A DNA stretch of 64,000 bases, taken from the NCBI RefSeq assembly GCF_026229185.1, contig NZ_JAGGJA010000004.1, positions 186,001 through 250,000 on the forward strand, read 5' to 3'. The position numbers were made by a program, and so were the translations under genes. The notes under the pieces are model-generated. The model was not told the origin of the DNA. It was given only the letters and a program-made list of their open reading frames with translations, and did no database searches. Positions 10,632 to 19,021 of the stretch are shown in pieces. The stretch comes from Fodinibius salsisoli (lineage in GTDB: Bacteria; Bacteroidota; Rhodothermia; Balneolales; Balneolaceae). Positions within the stretch are counted from its first letter, which is position 1. Each line of letters begins with the position of its first letter.

Positions 10632-10739
10632 GTTAAGATTTAAAGCTCCCTCACAGCTAATACGTTTGTCAGGCGTGTTTTTAAAGGCAGGTACGGCTAT
10701 TTTACCTTAAACCCTTTCAGGGTTAACCCCCCATAAACA

Positions 10740-12314
10740 CTACTTTTTCGAACGGAGCAACATAAATCCAAACCCTCCGAAAGCCAACAGTAGCAGAAAC
10801 TGAGGCAACCAATCTCCAAAGCGGGCATAAAACGTCTGGGATTCTAAGATGGGTACGTCATAGCGAAAAGCTGTGGACGTCCAGTAGTCCGTTTTTACTT
10901 CTATTGATCCGTTGGGGGCAATAATACCTGAAATGCCGTTGTTAGCGCTACGTACAATCCACCGGCCAAATTCTATGGCCCGAAGCCGGGCATAGGCAAA
11001 GTGTTGATGGTGACCGCTCGTGTTGCCCCACCAGCCGTCATTAGTGATGATGGTCAGGTAACCCGCGTCGTTTTGTACGTAGCTTCGTATCCAGCTGGGG
11101 TAAACGGAATCATAGCAGATGAGCGCCGGTGTTTTGGTGATGCCAACCGTAAATTGATTGGCTTTTTTGCCTTTACCATATCTTTGAATTTGGTTCCAAT
11201 TGATCCATCCAAAGACATCTATAGCATTGAGGAAATGCACAAAGGGCACGCGTTCTACAATAGGAACCAGGTTGTGCTTGCGATAAACATCCATGGGTTC
11301 ACGGGCGGAAAATTTAAGGGCAGCATTAAAAGGTAAATAGGCACGATCCTTTGAATCATAATAGGGCAGCCGCGGAGCATTTTCTTCCTTATAAAACTGT
11401 AGGTAGGTTGACCCGCCTAAGATAGTCGTCCCCCAGTCCAGCAGTTTTTGCTTAATGACAATTTTATCGCGATTAGGCGCAAGCCCAAACTCATCCAGGT
11501 TGGTAATGCGCGACTGTATGGCATTTTCCGGCCAGACAATCAGCTCGGTATAAGATGTTCGGAGGGAATCACTGAGCTGCAACAGATGATCCAGCGCCTG
11601 TGCAGAGTTGGGGTATCCGCCATTGGGGTAGTAGGAATCAAAATTTGGTTGTACCACGACGATTTCTTGCTCAGGTGCATCCGCATTACGGCTGTCGGTC
11701 CAGAAGAGTCCCACGGAAACAAGCGGAAAAATCAGGAAAACAGAGCCAAAGGCAATGATTGTACGGCGCCTGGAATGTTTGATAACTTGGTAGCCTAAGC
11801 TGGCTGTGAGCAGCACCCAAAACGAGATGCCCCAGTAACCGGTGATTGAAATATACTGGATGAGGGCCGGAACGTTAGACCACGCATTGCCGATTGTCAG
11901 CCAGGGCCAGGCCAGATCCCAGTGGTGGTGCAGATATTCAAAGCTAAGCCAGCTGGCTGCTTGGAATAGGGCAATGAGGCCGGCTGAAAAGCTGGAGCGC
12001 TGGAACTTATATTGCAGCATTACGGGGATGGTCATGACGGCAGAATTCGCAATAATAGCTGCAATACCCCCGGCCATGGTTGCCATCATCAGCCAATAAG
12101 TGGCAATGAGGTTCCAGATTATAAATCCCGGATATACCCAGAAAGCGGCCTCACGATACGAAGAGGAGAGATCGACGATTCGGAAAATGCATATAAAAGC
12201 AGGAAACGTCAGAAAGGGTAAAGGCAGGGGCGGAAAGCTGATGCCCAGCAGTACTCCGGCTATAATGGTGAGCGCTCCCTTGGAGTGCCAGATATTATTC
12301 AGATGTTTATTCAT
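10740..12314 (-). CDS. lnt: Apolipoprotein N-acyltransferase
   Basis: Lnt adds the third acyl chain to the N-terminal cysteine of outer-membrane lipoproteins, using phospholipid as donor, at the periplasmic face of the inner membrane. The 524-residue protein has about six N-terminal membrane helices (residues ~15-205), a nitrilase-fold domain (~215-490) and a last helix (~500-518). The nitrilase triad is visible: E263 in VWPENAI, K346 in YRKHNLVP and C400 in ALICYDSVYP. The start ATG overlaps the rsmI stop by 4 bases (ATGA), so the two genes are coupled. Many lipoproteins in the window would be its clients. Confidence 0.95.
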   Translation of the reverse strand: MNKHLNNIWHSKGALTIIAGVLLGISFPPLPLPFLTFPAFICIFRIVDLSSSYREAAFWVYPGFIIWNLIATYWLMMATMAGGIAAIIANSAVMTIPVMLQYKFQRSSFSAGLIALFQAASWLSFEYLHHHWDLAWPWLTIGNAWSNVPALIQYISITGYWGISFWVLLTASLGYQVIKHSRRRTIIAFGSVFLIFPLVSVGLFWTDSRNADAPEQEIVVVQPNFDSYYPNGGYPNSAQALDHLLQLSDSLRTSYTELIVWPENAIQSRITNLDEFGLAPNRDKIVIKQKLLDWGTTILGGSTYLQFYKEENAPRLPYYDSKDRAYLPFNAALKFSAREPMDVYRKHNLVPIVERVPFVHFLNAIDVFGWINWNQIQRYGKGKKANQFTVGITKTPALICYDSVYPSWIRSYVQNDAGYLTIITNDGWWGNTSGHHQHFAYARLRAIEFGRWIVRSANNGISGIIAPNGSIEVKTDYWTSTAFRYDVPILESQTFYARFGDWLPQFLLLLAFGGFGFMLLRSKK

Positions 12315-12994
12315 TCGGAATAGCTTTTGGGGGCAATGATGACAACAATTTCTCCTTTAACTTCCTCTCTCAGCTCAAAGCGATCAAAGACGGATTTTAA
12401 CGGACCTCGTACCACTTCTTCAAACTTTTTGGTCAGCTCGCGGCATACAGCTACCATGCGCTGGTCGCCCATATATTTTCGAAGTTCTTTCAACAGTTTT
12501 TGCAGTCGATATGGACTTTCATAAAGTACGACAGAGCGTTCCTCATCAACCAATTGCTTAAGTTGTTTCTGGCGTCCCTTTTTTTGTGGAAGGAATCCTT
12601 CAAACACATATTTATCACAGGGTAAACCACTGGCCACAAGTGCGGTGGTGGCAGCATCAGGGCCTGGAATGACGGAAACCGTATGGCCCGCCTGATGAGC
12701 AGCACGAACGGCCAAAAAGCCAGGGTCTGAAATGCCCGGCATGCCGGCATCCGAAATGACGGCCACATCCTGATGTGCATCAAGAATGTTAATCAGATGT
12801 TCTACTTTTTGATGTTCATTATGCTGGTGGAAAGCAAAGGTCGAAGCGTTAATTCCCAAGTGGTTTAACAGAACGCCCGAAGTGCGTGTATCTTCACAAG
12901 CAATATAATGGACGGAAGCCAATACCTCTTCAGCACGTTTAGAGATATCACCTAAATTACCAATGGGGGTTGCAACAATATATAGGGTACTCAA
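12311..12994 (-). CDS. rsmI: 16S rRNA (cytidine1402-2'-O)-methyltransferase
   Basis: SAM-dependent tetrapyrrole-methylase-fold enzyme that 2'-O-methylates C1402 in the decoding centre of 16S rRNA. The 227-residue protein begins MSTLYIVATPIGNLGDIS, the hallmark N-terminus, followed by ACEDTRTSG and VISDAGMPGISDPG. It is slightly shorter than the E. coli protein (~286) and lacks the C-terminal extension, as many homologues outside Proteobacteria do. It is the first gene of a two-gene unit with lnt downstream, overlapping by 4 bases. Confidence 0.95.
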   Translation of the reverse strand: MSTLYIVATPIGNLGDISKRAEEVLASVHYIACEDTRTSGVLLNHLGINASTFAFHQHNEHQKVEHLINILDAHQDVAVISDAGMPGISDPGFLAVRAAHQAGHTVSVIPGPDAATTALVASGLPCDKYVFEGFLPQKKGRQKQLKQLVDEERSVVLYESPYRLQKLLKELRKYMGDQRMVAVCRELTKKFEEVVRGPLKSVFDRFELREEVKGEIVVIIAPKSYSE

Positions 12995-13205
12995 TGCAGA
13001 AAAATTATAAATGAATTTTCCTTGAAAATAAGAGCTATATCGGATAATGCCACATCCAATTTATTTAGTACCACCACAGGCAGTCTCTTCATTGAAATTG
13101 GATGAACTTTGCATCGAAAAAGGCTATACTAAGTTGCAATTGGATTGATGATTGCTGGTAGCATATTTATCAGTTTGTGACAAATTATTTTAACTCAATA
13201 TTATT

Positions 13206-13598
13206 ATGGCAGATTTTAATCCTTCAGGTATTAATCATATAACCATTCGAGTGAATGATATTGAACGGGCAGAAGAATTTTATGGCGAAATACTAGGTTT
13301 TGAACTGGTCCGTAAAATGGGGAAAAGTATGGCGGTATATCGGATAGGCTCCGAAGATACCATCGTGTTAGTGGAAGCAGAAACAAGCTATGATACTTCT
13401 TCACGGGACTATCGGGTCGACCATTTCGGTTTTTACCTCGAATCGGAGGAGAAAGTGGATGAGATGGCAGAATATTTCCGGGAAAAGGAAGTTACCGTAT
13501 TAAGTGGTCCTGCGAATCGCAAGCGAGGCCGTTTTATCTTTATTTCAGATCCCGATGGGAATATGATTGAATTTTTCTATGAGGAAGATGATGAATAA
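13206..13598 (+). CDS. VOC (glyoxalase/dioxygenase superfamily) protein
   Basis: Small vicinal-oxygen-chelate protein of 130 residues: two beta-alpha-beta-beta-beta modules. Likely metal ligands are H11 (GINHITIRV), H73 (DHFGFYL) and E122 (MIEFFYEE), matching the H/H/E pattern of metal-dependent members; E57 in VLVEAE is another candidate. The DPDGN turn before the final strand is typical. The substrate cannot be told from sequence; glyoxalase I, fosfomycin-resistance and extradiol dioxygenase types share this fold. It stands alone on the + strand, 160 bases before grpE, and is divergent from rsmI. Confidence 0.82.
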   Translation: MADFNPSGINHITIRVNDIERAEEFYGEILGFELVRKMGKSMAVYRIGSEDTIVLVEAETSYDTSSRDYRVDHFGFYLESEEKVDEMAEYFREKEVTVLSGPANRKRGRFIFISDPDGNMIEFFYEEDDE

Positions 13599-13759
13599 TT
13601 TCCAATCCTATACAACTGACAGCTTTGAGGGATAAATCTGCTGGAGATCGAAACCTGTGCAACTTTGTCAGCAGTTTGGTTGGTGTATCTTAATGGCATG
13701 TTATTTGCATAATTCCCATCACAACACATAAACAGTATTTAATATAGAATTTTTAGTAC

Positions 13760-14350
13760 ATGAGCGAATCTAAAGAGCAGGTTTCAGAACAGGAAACGAC
13801 CGACGAGCAAGAACAATCTTCAGTTGATGAAAACAAGGATACATTGTATGCTGATCTGGATGTCGAAGAGCTCCGCGAACTACTGATTGCCCGTGAACAA
13901 AAGGTTGAAGAGCTGGAGGATGAACTGTCCAAGGCGAAAGATACGCACCTTCGGAAGGCAGCGGAATTACAGAACTATCGAAAGCGGGTACAGCGGGAAC
14001 GTTCACAAATTTACGAAACTGCTAAAGCCAATGCCTTAGAAGAGTTTCTGGATATTAATGACGACCTGCGTCGTTCGCTTAAAGCTGCCGAAGATCTTGA
14101 GGTTGATGATACCTTTATGGATGGTGTAATGCTTGTGGCCAATAAATTTGATGAAGTGTTGAAAAAATATGGTGTTGAACGAATTGATGAATCAGGAGTT
14201 CCATTTGATGTCGATTTGCATGATGCCATGATGCGACAAAAGCCTCAGGATGATGATATTGGCAGCGATGTTGTTCTGGATGTTATTGAAAATGGTTATC
14301 GGATGGGAGATCGTACTATCCGTCATGCAAAAGTAATTGTAAGCGAGTAA
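13760..14350 (+). CDS. grpE: Nucleotide exchange factor GrpE
   Basis: Exchange factor that releases ADP from DnaK. The 196-residue protein has an acidic, glutamate-rich N-terminus (1-35), a long coiled coil (~40-100, KAAELQNYRKRVQRER) and the C-terminal beta domain with GYRMGDRTIRHAKVIVSE, the family signature. It is followed 24 bases later by dnaJ on the same strand. No CIRCE element (TTAGCACTC with a 9-base spacer) is visible in the 160-base upstream gap, and hrcA and dnaK are not adjacent, so heat-shock control is not evident here. Confidence 0.96.
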   Translation: MSESKEQVSEQETTDEQEQSSVDENKDTLYADLDVEELRELLIAREQKVEELEDELSKAKDTHLRKAAELQNYRKRVQRERSQIYETAKANALEEFLDINDDLRRSLKAAEDLEVDDTFMDGVMLVANKFDEVLKKYGVERIDESGVPFDVDLHDAMMRQKPQDDDIGSDVVLDVIENGYRMGDRTIRHAKVIVSE

Positions 14351-14374
14351 GTTTAAGGTTTAAGTAAGTTTTAC

Positions 14375-15532
14375 ATGTCTAAACGAGACTACTACGAAAT
14401 TTTAGGTGTCAACAAAGACGCATCGGATTCTGAAATTAAGAAGGCCTATCGAAAGCGGGCCATGAAATTTCATCCCGACCGTAATACAGATGATCCCGAA
14501 GCTGAACGAAAATTTAAAGAAGCCTCAGAAGCCTATGAAGTGCTGAGCGACGATCAAAAGCGCCAGCGGTACGACCAGTTCGGCCATCAGGGCGTGAATG
14601 GTGGCTTTAGGGGGCGTGGAGGAGCTGGCTTTGAAGATATCGGCTTTGAAGATATCTTTAGCCGCTTCAGCGATATTTTTGGAGGTGGTGATCCCTTCGG
14701 AGGCGGAGGACAGTCACGCGGGCGACGATCGCCAGGGCAACCCGGATCAGATATGAAGCTTCGCATTGAGTTGAATCTCGAAGAGATCGCCTTTGGCACT
14801 GAAAAGAAGCTGAAGGTTAAGAAACAGATTAAGTGTGAGGAGTGTAACGGTATTGGTGCTGCTACAGAGGAAGATTTCGAGACATGCAGCACCTGTAACG
14901 GTATGGGCCAAGTTCGTCAGGTTCGTAAGACCATGCTGGGGCAAATGGTGAATGTACAACCATGCCCTGACTGTCAGGGCGAAGGCCGTATTATCAAGAA
15001 AAAGTGTTCTAAATGCCACGGGGAAGGACGGTATAGAGGCGAAGAGATGGTTCAGGTTCGCATTCCTTCCGGTGTTTCTGAAGGAAATTATATTACCTTG
15101 CGTGATCAGGGAAATGCCGGAAAACGAGGAGGTAATCCCGGTGACTTAGTCGTTCTTATTGAGGAGAAAGAGCACGAACATTTTGAGCGTGATGGCAATG
15201 ACATCTATTATGATCTTGTCTTAAGCGTACCGGATGCAATCCTTGGAACAGAAGTAAAAGTACCTACCCTTAAAGGGAAAGCTAAGATAAAGATTGAACC
15301 GGGTGTTCAGCCGGGTAAGCTGCTTCGAATGAAGGAGAAAGGCATTCACGGGTTAAAACGATCGGGCATTGGTGATCAGTACGTGCGGATTAATGTCTAT
15401 ATCCCTAAAAACCTGTCTGGCGAAGAACGTGAACATATCGAAGCCCTGAAAGGCAATGATCACTTCGAAGCTTCCAATAAAGAAGATGATGGCAAAGGAT
15501 TCTTTTCTAAAATTAAGGATGTGTTTGCCTAA
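14375..15532 (+). CDS. dnaJ: Chaperone DnaJ
   Basis: Type I J-domain co-chaperone that delivers clients to DnaK and stimulates its ATPase. Of 385 residues, the J domain covers ~4-70 with HPD at 33-35, followed by a Gly/Phe-rich linker (~72-125, [15 protein letters not shown]). The zinc-binding region has four CxxCxGxG repeats with cysteines at 154/157, 171/174, 197/200 and 211/214, then the client-binding C-terminal domains. It forms an operon with grpE. The C-terminus ([14 protein letters not shown]) is typical of Bacteroidota DnaJ. Confidence 0.97.
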   Translation: MSKRDYYEILGVNKDASDSEIKKAYRKRAMKFHPDRNTDDPEAERKFKEASEAYEVLSDDQKRQRYDQFGHQGVNGGFRGRGGAGFEDIGFEDIFSRFSDIFGGGDPFGGGGQSRGRRSPGQPGSDMKLRIELNLEEIAFGTEKKLKVKKQIKCEECNGIGAATEEDFETCSTCNGMGQVRQVRKTMLGQMVNVQPCPDCQGEGRIIKKKCSKCHGEGRYRGEEMVQVRIPSGVSEGNYITLRDQGNAGKRGGNPGDLVVLIEEKEHEHFERDGNDIYYDLVLSVPDAILGTEVKVPTLKGKAKIKIEPGVQPGKLLRMKEKGIHGLKRSGIGDQYVRINVYIPKNLSGEEREHIEALKGNDHFEASNKEDDGKGFFSKIKDVFA

Positions 15533-15593
15533 AGGCCAGATTGAGTATAGTATCACATAAGATATACTAAATGGTAAGCAACAAGCGTAAAGG

Positions 15594-15635
15594 TCATCCA
15601 GAGCTAATCCGATTATTGGGTGTGGCTCTGGGTGA
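15594..15635. repeat. Imperfect 11-bp inverted repeat between convergent dnaJ and ATP-grasp genes
   Basis: The left arm TCATCCAGAGC pairs with GCTCTGGGTGA at 15625-15635, with one G-U pair, around a 20-base loop. It may be a bidirectional terminator for the convergent genes, or a member of the TCATxCxGAGC-type repeats common in this phylum. No clear T-tract follows on either strand. Confidence 0.4.
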
Positions 15636-15668
15636 TAGGGCTATTTCGTACCAATTAGCTTATTCCTT

Positions 15669-16544
15669 TTAATTTGATCCTTGAACCCAGTTATGGAAGA
15701 CTTCGGCAAACCGTTGAGGTGATTCCGGATCCATATTGAAGTAGAGTGAGGGCTCAATAAGTTCCAGCTCCATAAGGGCAAAACTGTCTTGCTCCGTACG
15801 AACAAAGTCAACACGAGTGTAGAGCGGGGCTGGATTGAGTTGCTCAAGGATCTCTTGGCCCAGGCTCCTTAGTTCTTTTTCGGGCTCTACTTTCTTAAGA
15901 CGTCCCCCGTGTTCTTCCTGAACCCGAAAGTCGTTCTGTTCCGGAGTCTTCAGTATTGTATGGCTGTAGGTATCACCAAAATAAAAAAGAGAAAACTCTC
16001 CTTCTTCAACAATGTGAGGCATAAACGGCTGCACGATAAACGGGCGTTGCTCAAAAAGTTTGGCTAACTGATCGGTATACTGCTTGTGGTCTTTTCGTTT
16101 TATACGGAAGGTATCATCGGCCCCGGCACTGATAGTTGGCTTTATAATAATTTCGCTGCTCGAAAGTTCTTCAAAAAATCGCGGATACTGTTCTATTGAG
16201 AAGGTGTCTTCCCAAATGCTGGGTACAATCTCTATACCTCTGCTTTCGAGATCGCGCAGGTAGGTCTTATCAATATTCCATTTGATGAGATCCAGTTTAT
16301 TCTCGAGGCGTGCCGTGGAGCGATCAATTTCCTGAAGCACCTTAAAAAAAGCTTCCGGATCTTTCTGATAATCCCACGGACTTCGTACGACGACGACTTC
16401 AAACTGATTCCAGTCCACCTGCTTATCCCTCCATGAAACTTCCTCGACTGCCCATCCTTTATCGGCCAGTGGATTGAACAACAAGTGGTCGTAGCAATCA
16501 AAATTTTCAAGGCTGTCCATTGACAGGAAGGCACACTTTCTCAT
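15669..16544 (-). CDS. ATP-grasp domain protein (DcsG/RimK-like ligase)
   Basis: Probable ATP-dependent carboxylate-amine ligase of 291 residues. The N-terminal preATP-grasp region (1-90) includes VVVRSPWDYQKDPEAF, typical of the small family that contains the cycloserine-biosynthesis ligase DcsG. The ATP-grasp core carries IIIKPTISAGADDTFRI (residues ~132-148) and VQPFMPHIVEEGEFSLFYF. The metal-binding end has YTRVDFV and ALMELELIEPSLYF. The substrate is unknown. It stands alone, convergent with dnaJ and 77 bases downstream of the cation-efflux gene on the same strand. I would not infer cycloserine synthesis, since no partner genes are nearby. Confidence 0.78.
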   Translation of the reverse strand: MRKCAFLSMDSLENFDCYDHLLFNPLADKGWAVEEVSWRDKQVDWNQFEVVVVRSPWDYQKDPEAFFKVLQEIDRSTARLENKLDLIKWNIDKTYLRDLESRGIEIVPSIWEDTFSIEQYPRFFEELSSSEIIIKPTISAGADDTFRIKRKDHKQYTDQLAKLFEQRPFIVQPFMPHIVEEGEFSLFYFGDTYSHTILKTPEQNDFRVQEEHGGRLKKVEPEKELRSLGQEILEQLNPAPLYTRVDFVRTEQDSFALMELELIEPSLYFNMDPESPQRFAEVFHNWVQGSN

Positions 16545-16621
16545 GGAAAAATATTTTAAATTGGTTAGGCGATAGAAATTTTCAAGAAGAAAATAGGATA
16601 TCTGACTCTATAAATAAATGC

Positions 16622-17503
16622 TTATTTGGCATGGAGGGAATCATCCAGATCGGCTTGCTCAAGTTGCAGTGTGCTATGCTCAATACCAAATTCTTCGTGC
16701 AGAGCATGCTTTAACTTTTTTAGCAACTCATCGGATGCAGCATCCGTAACCAGATGCACAGACAGCGCATTTTCGGTCGTACTCATGGCCCAGATATGCA
16801 AATCATGCACTGCCTTAACGCCTTCATGGTCTTTTAAAAACTCCCTTACTTTCTGATAGTCGATGTTCTCTGGTACTGCATCCAGTGCCAGGTTAATAGA
16901 ATCTATAAAGAGCTGCCAGGTGCTGTAGACGATAATGATCAGGATAAGGAAGCTGGTTACCGGATCGATCCAGTTATAGCCCGTGATGTTAATAAGCAGC
17001 CCTGAAATAACCACACCCACCGATACTCCCGCATCGGCTGCCATATGCAGGAAAGCCCCTTTAATATTGAGATCACTTTTCTGTCCTTTAATAAATAACA
17101 GGGCCGTGATGGTATTTATCACAATGCCAATTCCTGCCACAATCATAACTTTGGTGCCGGCAATCTCAGCAGGTTCAAAGAACTTTTGCCAGGCTTCCCA
17201 GCCGATGATGCCCGCCGCTCCAAATAACAAGAGGGCATTAAGGATGGAAACCAGGATTGTACTTCTCCTTAATCCATACGTATACTTTAGCGAGGGTCGT
17301 TTTTGGGCTACCGCCATTGCAAACCAGGCAAAGACAAGACTTAGCACATCACTGGCGTTATGGCCGGCATCCGCCAGCAGGGCCGAGGAATCAATGAGCA
17401 ATCCATATACGATTTCAACTGCGACATAAACGATATTTAAACCAATGCCGATAGCAAAGGCTTGGCCATAGGTTTGAGCGTGAGGGGAATGATCATGCGT
17501 CAT
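16622..17503 (-). CDS. Cation diffusion facilitator (zinc-type) transporter
   Basis: Inner-membrane Zn2+/H+ antiporter of the CDF/ZitB-CzcD family, 293 residues. There are six membrane helices (~15-205) followed by a cytoplasmic metal-sensing domain. The transport site is seen as ALLADAGHNASD in helix 2 (H48, D52) and HMAADAGVS in helix 5 (H153, D157). That His-Asp/His-Asp arrangement is the one associated with zinc. The N-terminus has a short His stretch (THDHSPH). A CDF exporter 2 kb from an RND heavy-metal pump suggests a shared detoxification role, although the intervening YihY-type gene is divergent and they are not one operon. Confidence 0.93.
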   Translation of the reverse strand: MTHDHSPHAQTYGQAFAIGIGLNIVYVAVEIVYGLLIDSSALLADAGHNASDVLSLVFAWFAMAVAQKRPSLKYTYGLRRSTILVSILNALLLFGAAGIIGWEAWQKFFEPAEIAGTKVMIVAGIGIVINTITALLFIKGQKSDLNIKGAFLHMAADAGVSVGVVISGLLINITGYNWIDPVTSFLILIIIVYSTWQLFIDSINLALDAVPENIDYQKVREFLKDHEGVKAVHDLHIWAMSTTENALSVHLVTDAASDELLKKLKHALHEEFGIEHSTLQLEQADLDDSLHAK

Positions 17504-17560
17504 AAAGAGAATGAATTCGTTAGCGATAATTACATGCTACTGATTACTAATAGGTTTATC

Positions 17561-17587
17561 ATCCCGGGCACTTGCCAAGTGGGGAAC
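17561..17587. repeat. Decayed palindrome related to that at 10599
   Basis: CCCGGGCACTT, loop GCC, then AAGTGGGG. Only the inner five pairs (CACTT/AAGTG) remain, but the left arm shares GGGCACTT with the perfect palindrome 7 kb away. It lies in the divergent gap between the CDF exporter and the YihY-type gene. Confidence 0.5.
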
Positions 17588-17741
17588 GGTGACCTTAAAC
17601 GTTCAATAGTAAGTATAGAGGCTTTGTTTTACCAAAGCTTGCATCATATTGTGTTTTCCGTGCAGAATTTTGTGGATAACTGAAACTGGCAACAAAAACC
17701 AAGGTCTACAAAGTCCTTAATATTTTCTATTTTTGTGCGCC

Positions 17742-18641
17742 ATGAAGAAGACAATTTCTGATATCTCACTGTTACTGCGTAAGACGCTTCATACCTTTGG
17801 AGAAGATGATCCTATTATTTTGGCGGGTGCGCTGGCTTTTTTTACGGTCTTTGCCATTCCGCCTATCTTAATCATGGTCATTTTTAGCATTGGATTATTT
17901 ACGGGACAGCAGGTAGCCTCCACAGAAGTATTTAACCAGATTCAGCAGCTTATTGGGCCGGCGAGCGCTGATGTATTGCAAAATATTGTGTCGCATTATT
18001 TTGTAGAGGATCAGAATATCCTGCAGCGCTTAATTGCCATCGGGATCTTCCTATTTGCTTCGAGTTCGTTTTTCCTCATTATTCAGCATGCCTTGAATCG
18101 TATCTGGAGCGTCAAACCCCGATCCAAAAAGAAGGTGATTAAAACATTAGAAAACCGAGCGCTTTCGTTTGGGATTATTATGTTTATGGGATTCATCCTG
18201 GTTCTTTCGTTGGGAACCCATTCAATACTATTATTGGTCCGCGAAGAGCTTAATCAACTTTCACCATTACTGACGCCATTTGTGTTAACTACAATTGGTG
18301 TTGCTATTTCATTTATGCTGGGCATGCTTAGTTTTGGGGTTATTTTTAAGTTTTTGCCGGATGTCATTATCGAGTGGAAGGTCGTCTGGGTGGGGGCCGC
18401 TATCACCTCATGTCTGTTTTTACTGGGTAAATACATCATCGGCTTTGCTTTAACCAGCAGTAATATTCAGGCCATGTACGGCACGGCCGGTTCCATGGCT
18501 ATCTATTTGCTTTGGGTGTTCTATTCATCATTGATTCTCTTTTTTGGAGCCAAGATGACCCAGCAATACGCCTATCTCTTTGCGGAAACTATCCAACCCA
18601 AAGAGCATGCAGTGAAAATAAAGAAGATGGAAGTAAAGTAG
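17742..18641 (+). CDS. YihY/BrkB family inner-membrane protein
   Basis: Polytopic membrane protein of the YihY/virulence factor BrkB family (formerly mis-annotated RNase BN), 299 residues from the ATG at 17742. An in-frame TTG nine bases earlier is possible but less likely. It has about six membrane helices. Family features are the N-terminal DDPIILAGALAFFTVFAIPP, a central FASSSFFLIIQHALNRIW and the late MYGTAGSMAIYLLWVFYSSLILFFGAK. The function is not established. Stress protection or lipid-related roles have been suggested for the family; nothing here discriminates. It is divergent from the CDF gene and convergent with the P-II remnant. Confidence 0.9.
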   Translation: MKKTISDISLLLRKTLHTFGEDDPIILAGALAFFTVFAIPPILIMVIFSIGLFTGQQVASTEVFNQIQQLIGPASADVLQNIVSHYFVEDQNILQRLIAIGIFLFASSSFFLIIQHALNRIWSVKPRSKKKVIKTLENRALSFGIIMFMGFILVLSLGTHSILLLVREELNQLSPLLTPFVLTTIGVAISFMLGMLSFGVIFKFLPDVIIEWKVVWVGAAITSCLFLLGKYIIGFALTSSNIQAMYGTAGSMAIYLLWVFYSSLILFFGAKMTQQYAYLFAETIQPKEHAVKIKKMEVK

Positions 18642-18659
18642 CCTTTGAGCTCAGCTTAT

Positions 18660-18962
<303 letters not shown>

Positions 18963-18981
18963 GGTAAAACTTTTTAAACCC

Positions 18982-19006
18982 GTCAGACCGTTTGGAACGG
19001 TCCGAC
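18982..19006. repeat. 11-bp palindrome, loop TGG, just downstream of cusA
   Basis: The arm GTCAGACCGTT, loop TGG, then AACGGTCCGAC, with one G-U pair. It has the same arm/3-base-loop/arm design as the elements at 10599 and 22191. It lies between the cusA stop and the P-II remnant and may act as a terminator or processing site. Confidence 0.7.
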
Positions 19007-19021
19007 TGGTATATTTAAAAA

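Larger units (their letters stand above)
10252..10739. repeat. Intergenic array of short palindromes between convergent sprA and lnt
   Basis: 488 bases with no convincing gene but at least five inverted repeats. The two best are listed separately (10289-10321 and 10599-10631). Others are GACGAAGA with TCTTCGTC near 10386-10410, a GCGAGCG arm with loop TCT and CGCTCGT near 10475-10492, and a single arm copy AAACCCTTTCAGGGTT at 10709-10724. The pattern of a perfect arm, 1-3 base loop and reverse arm is like REP elements, which are mobilised in trans by RAYT transposases in other bacteria. No such transposase is in the window. Position between convergent genes would also suit bidirectional termination. 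The two short overlapping open frames of 80-84 codons here consist of this repeat sequence and are not genes. Confidence 0.7.

Noticed and set aside
10303-10636. Two overlapping short frames between sprA and lnt
   Set aside because: They run through palindromic repeat sequence and overlap each other; no domain or ribosome site.
10252-10739. CRISPR array
   Set aside because: The repeats are different palindromes, not one direct repeat with regular spacers, and no cas gene is present.
13599-13759. CIRCE heat-shock element before grpE
   Set aside because: No TTAGCACTC/GAGTGCTAA pair is present in the gap.
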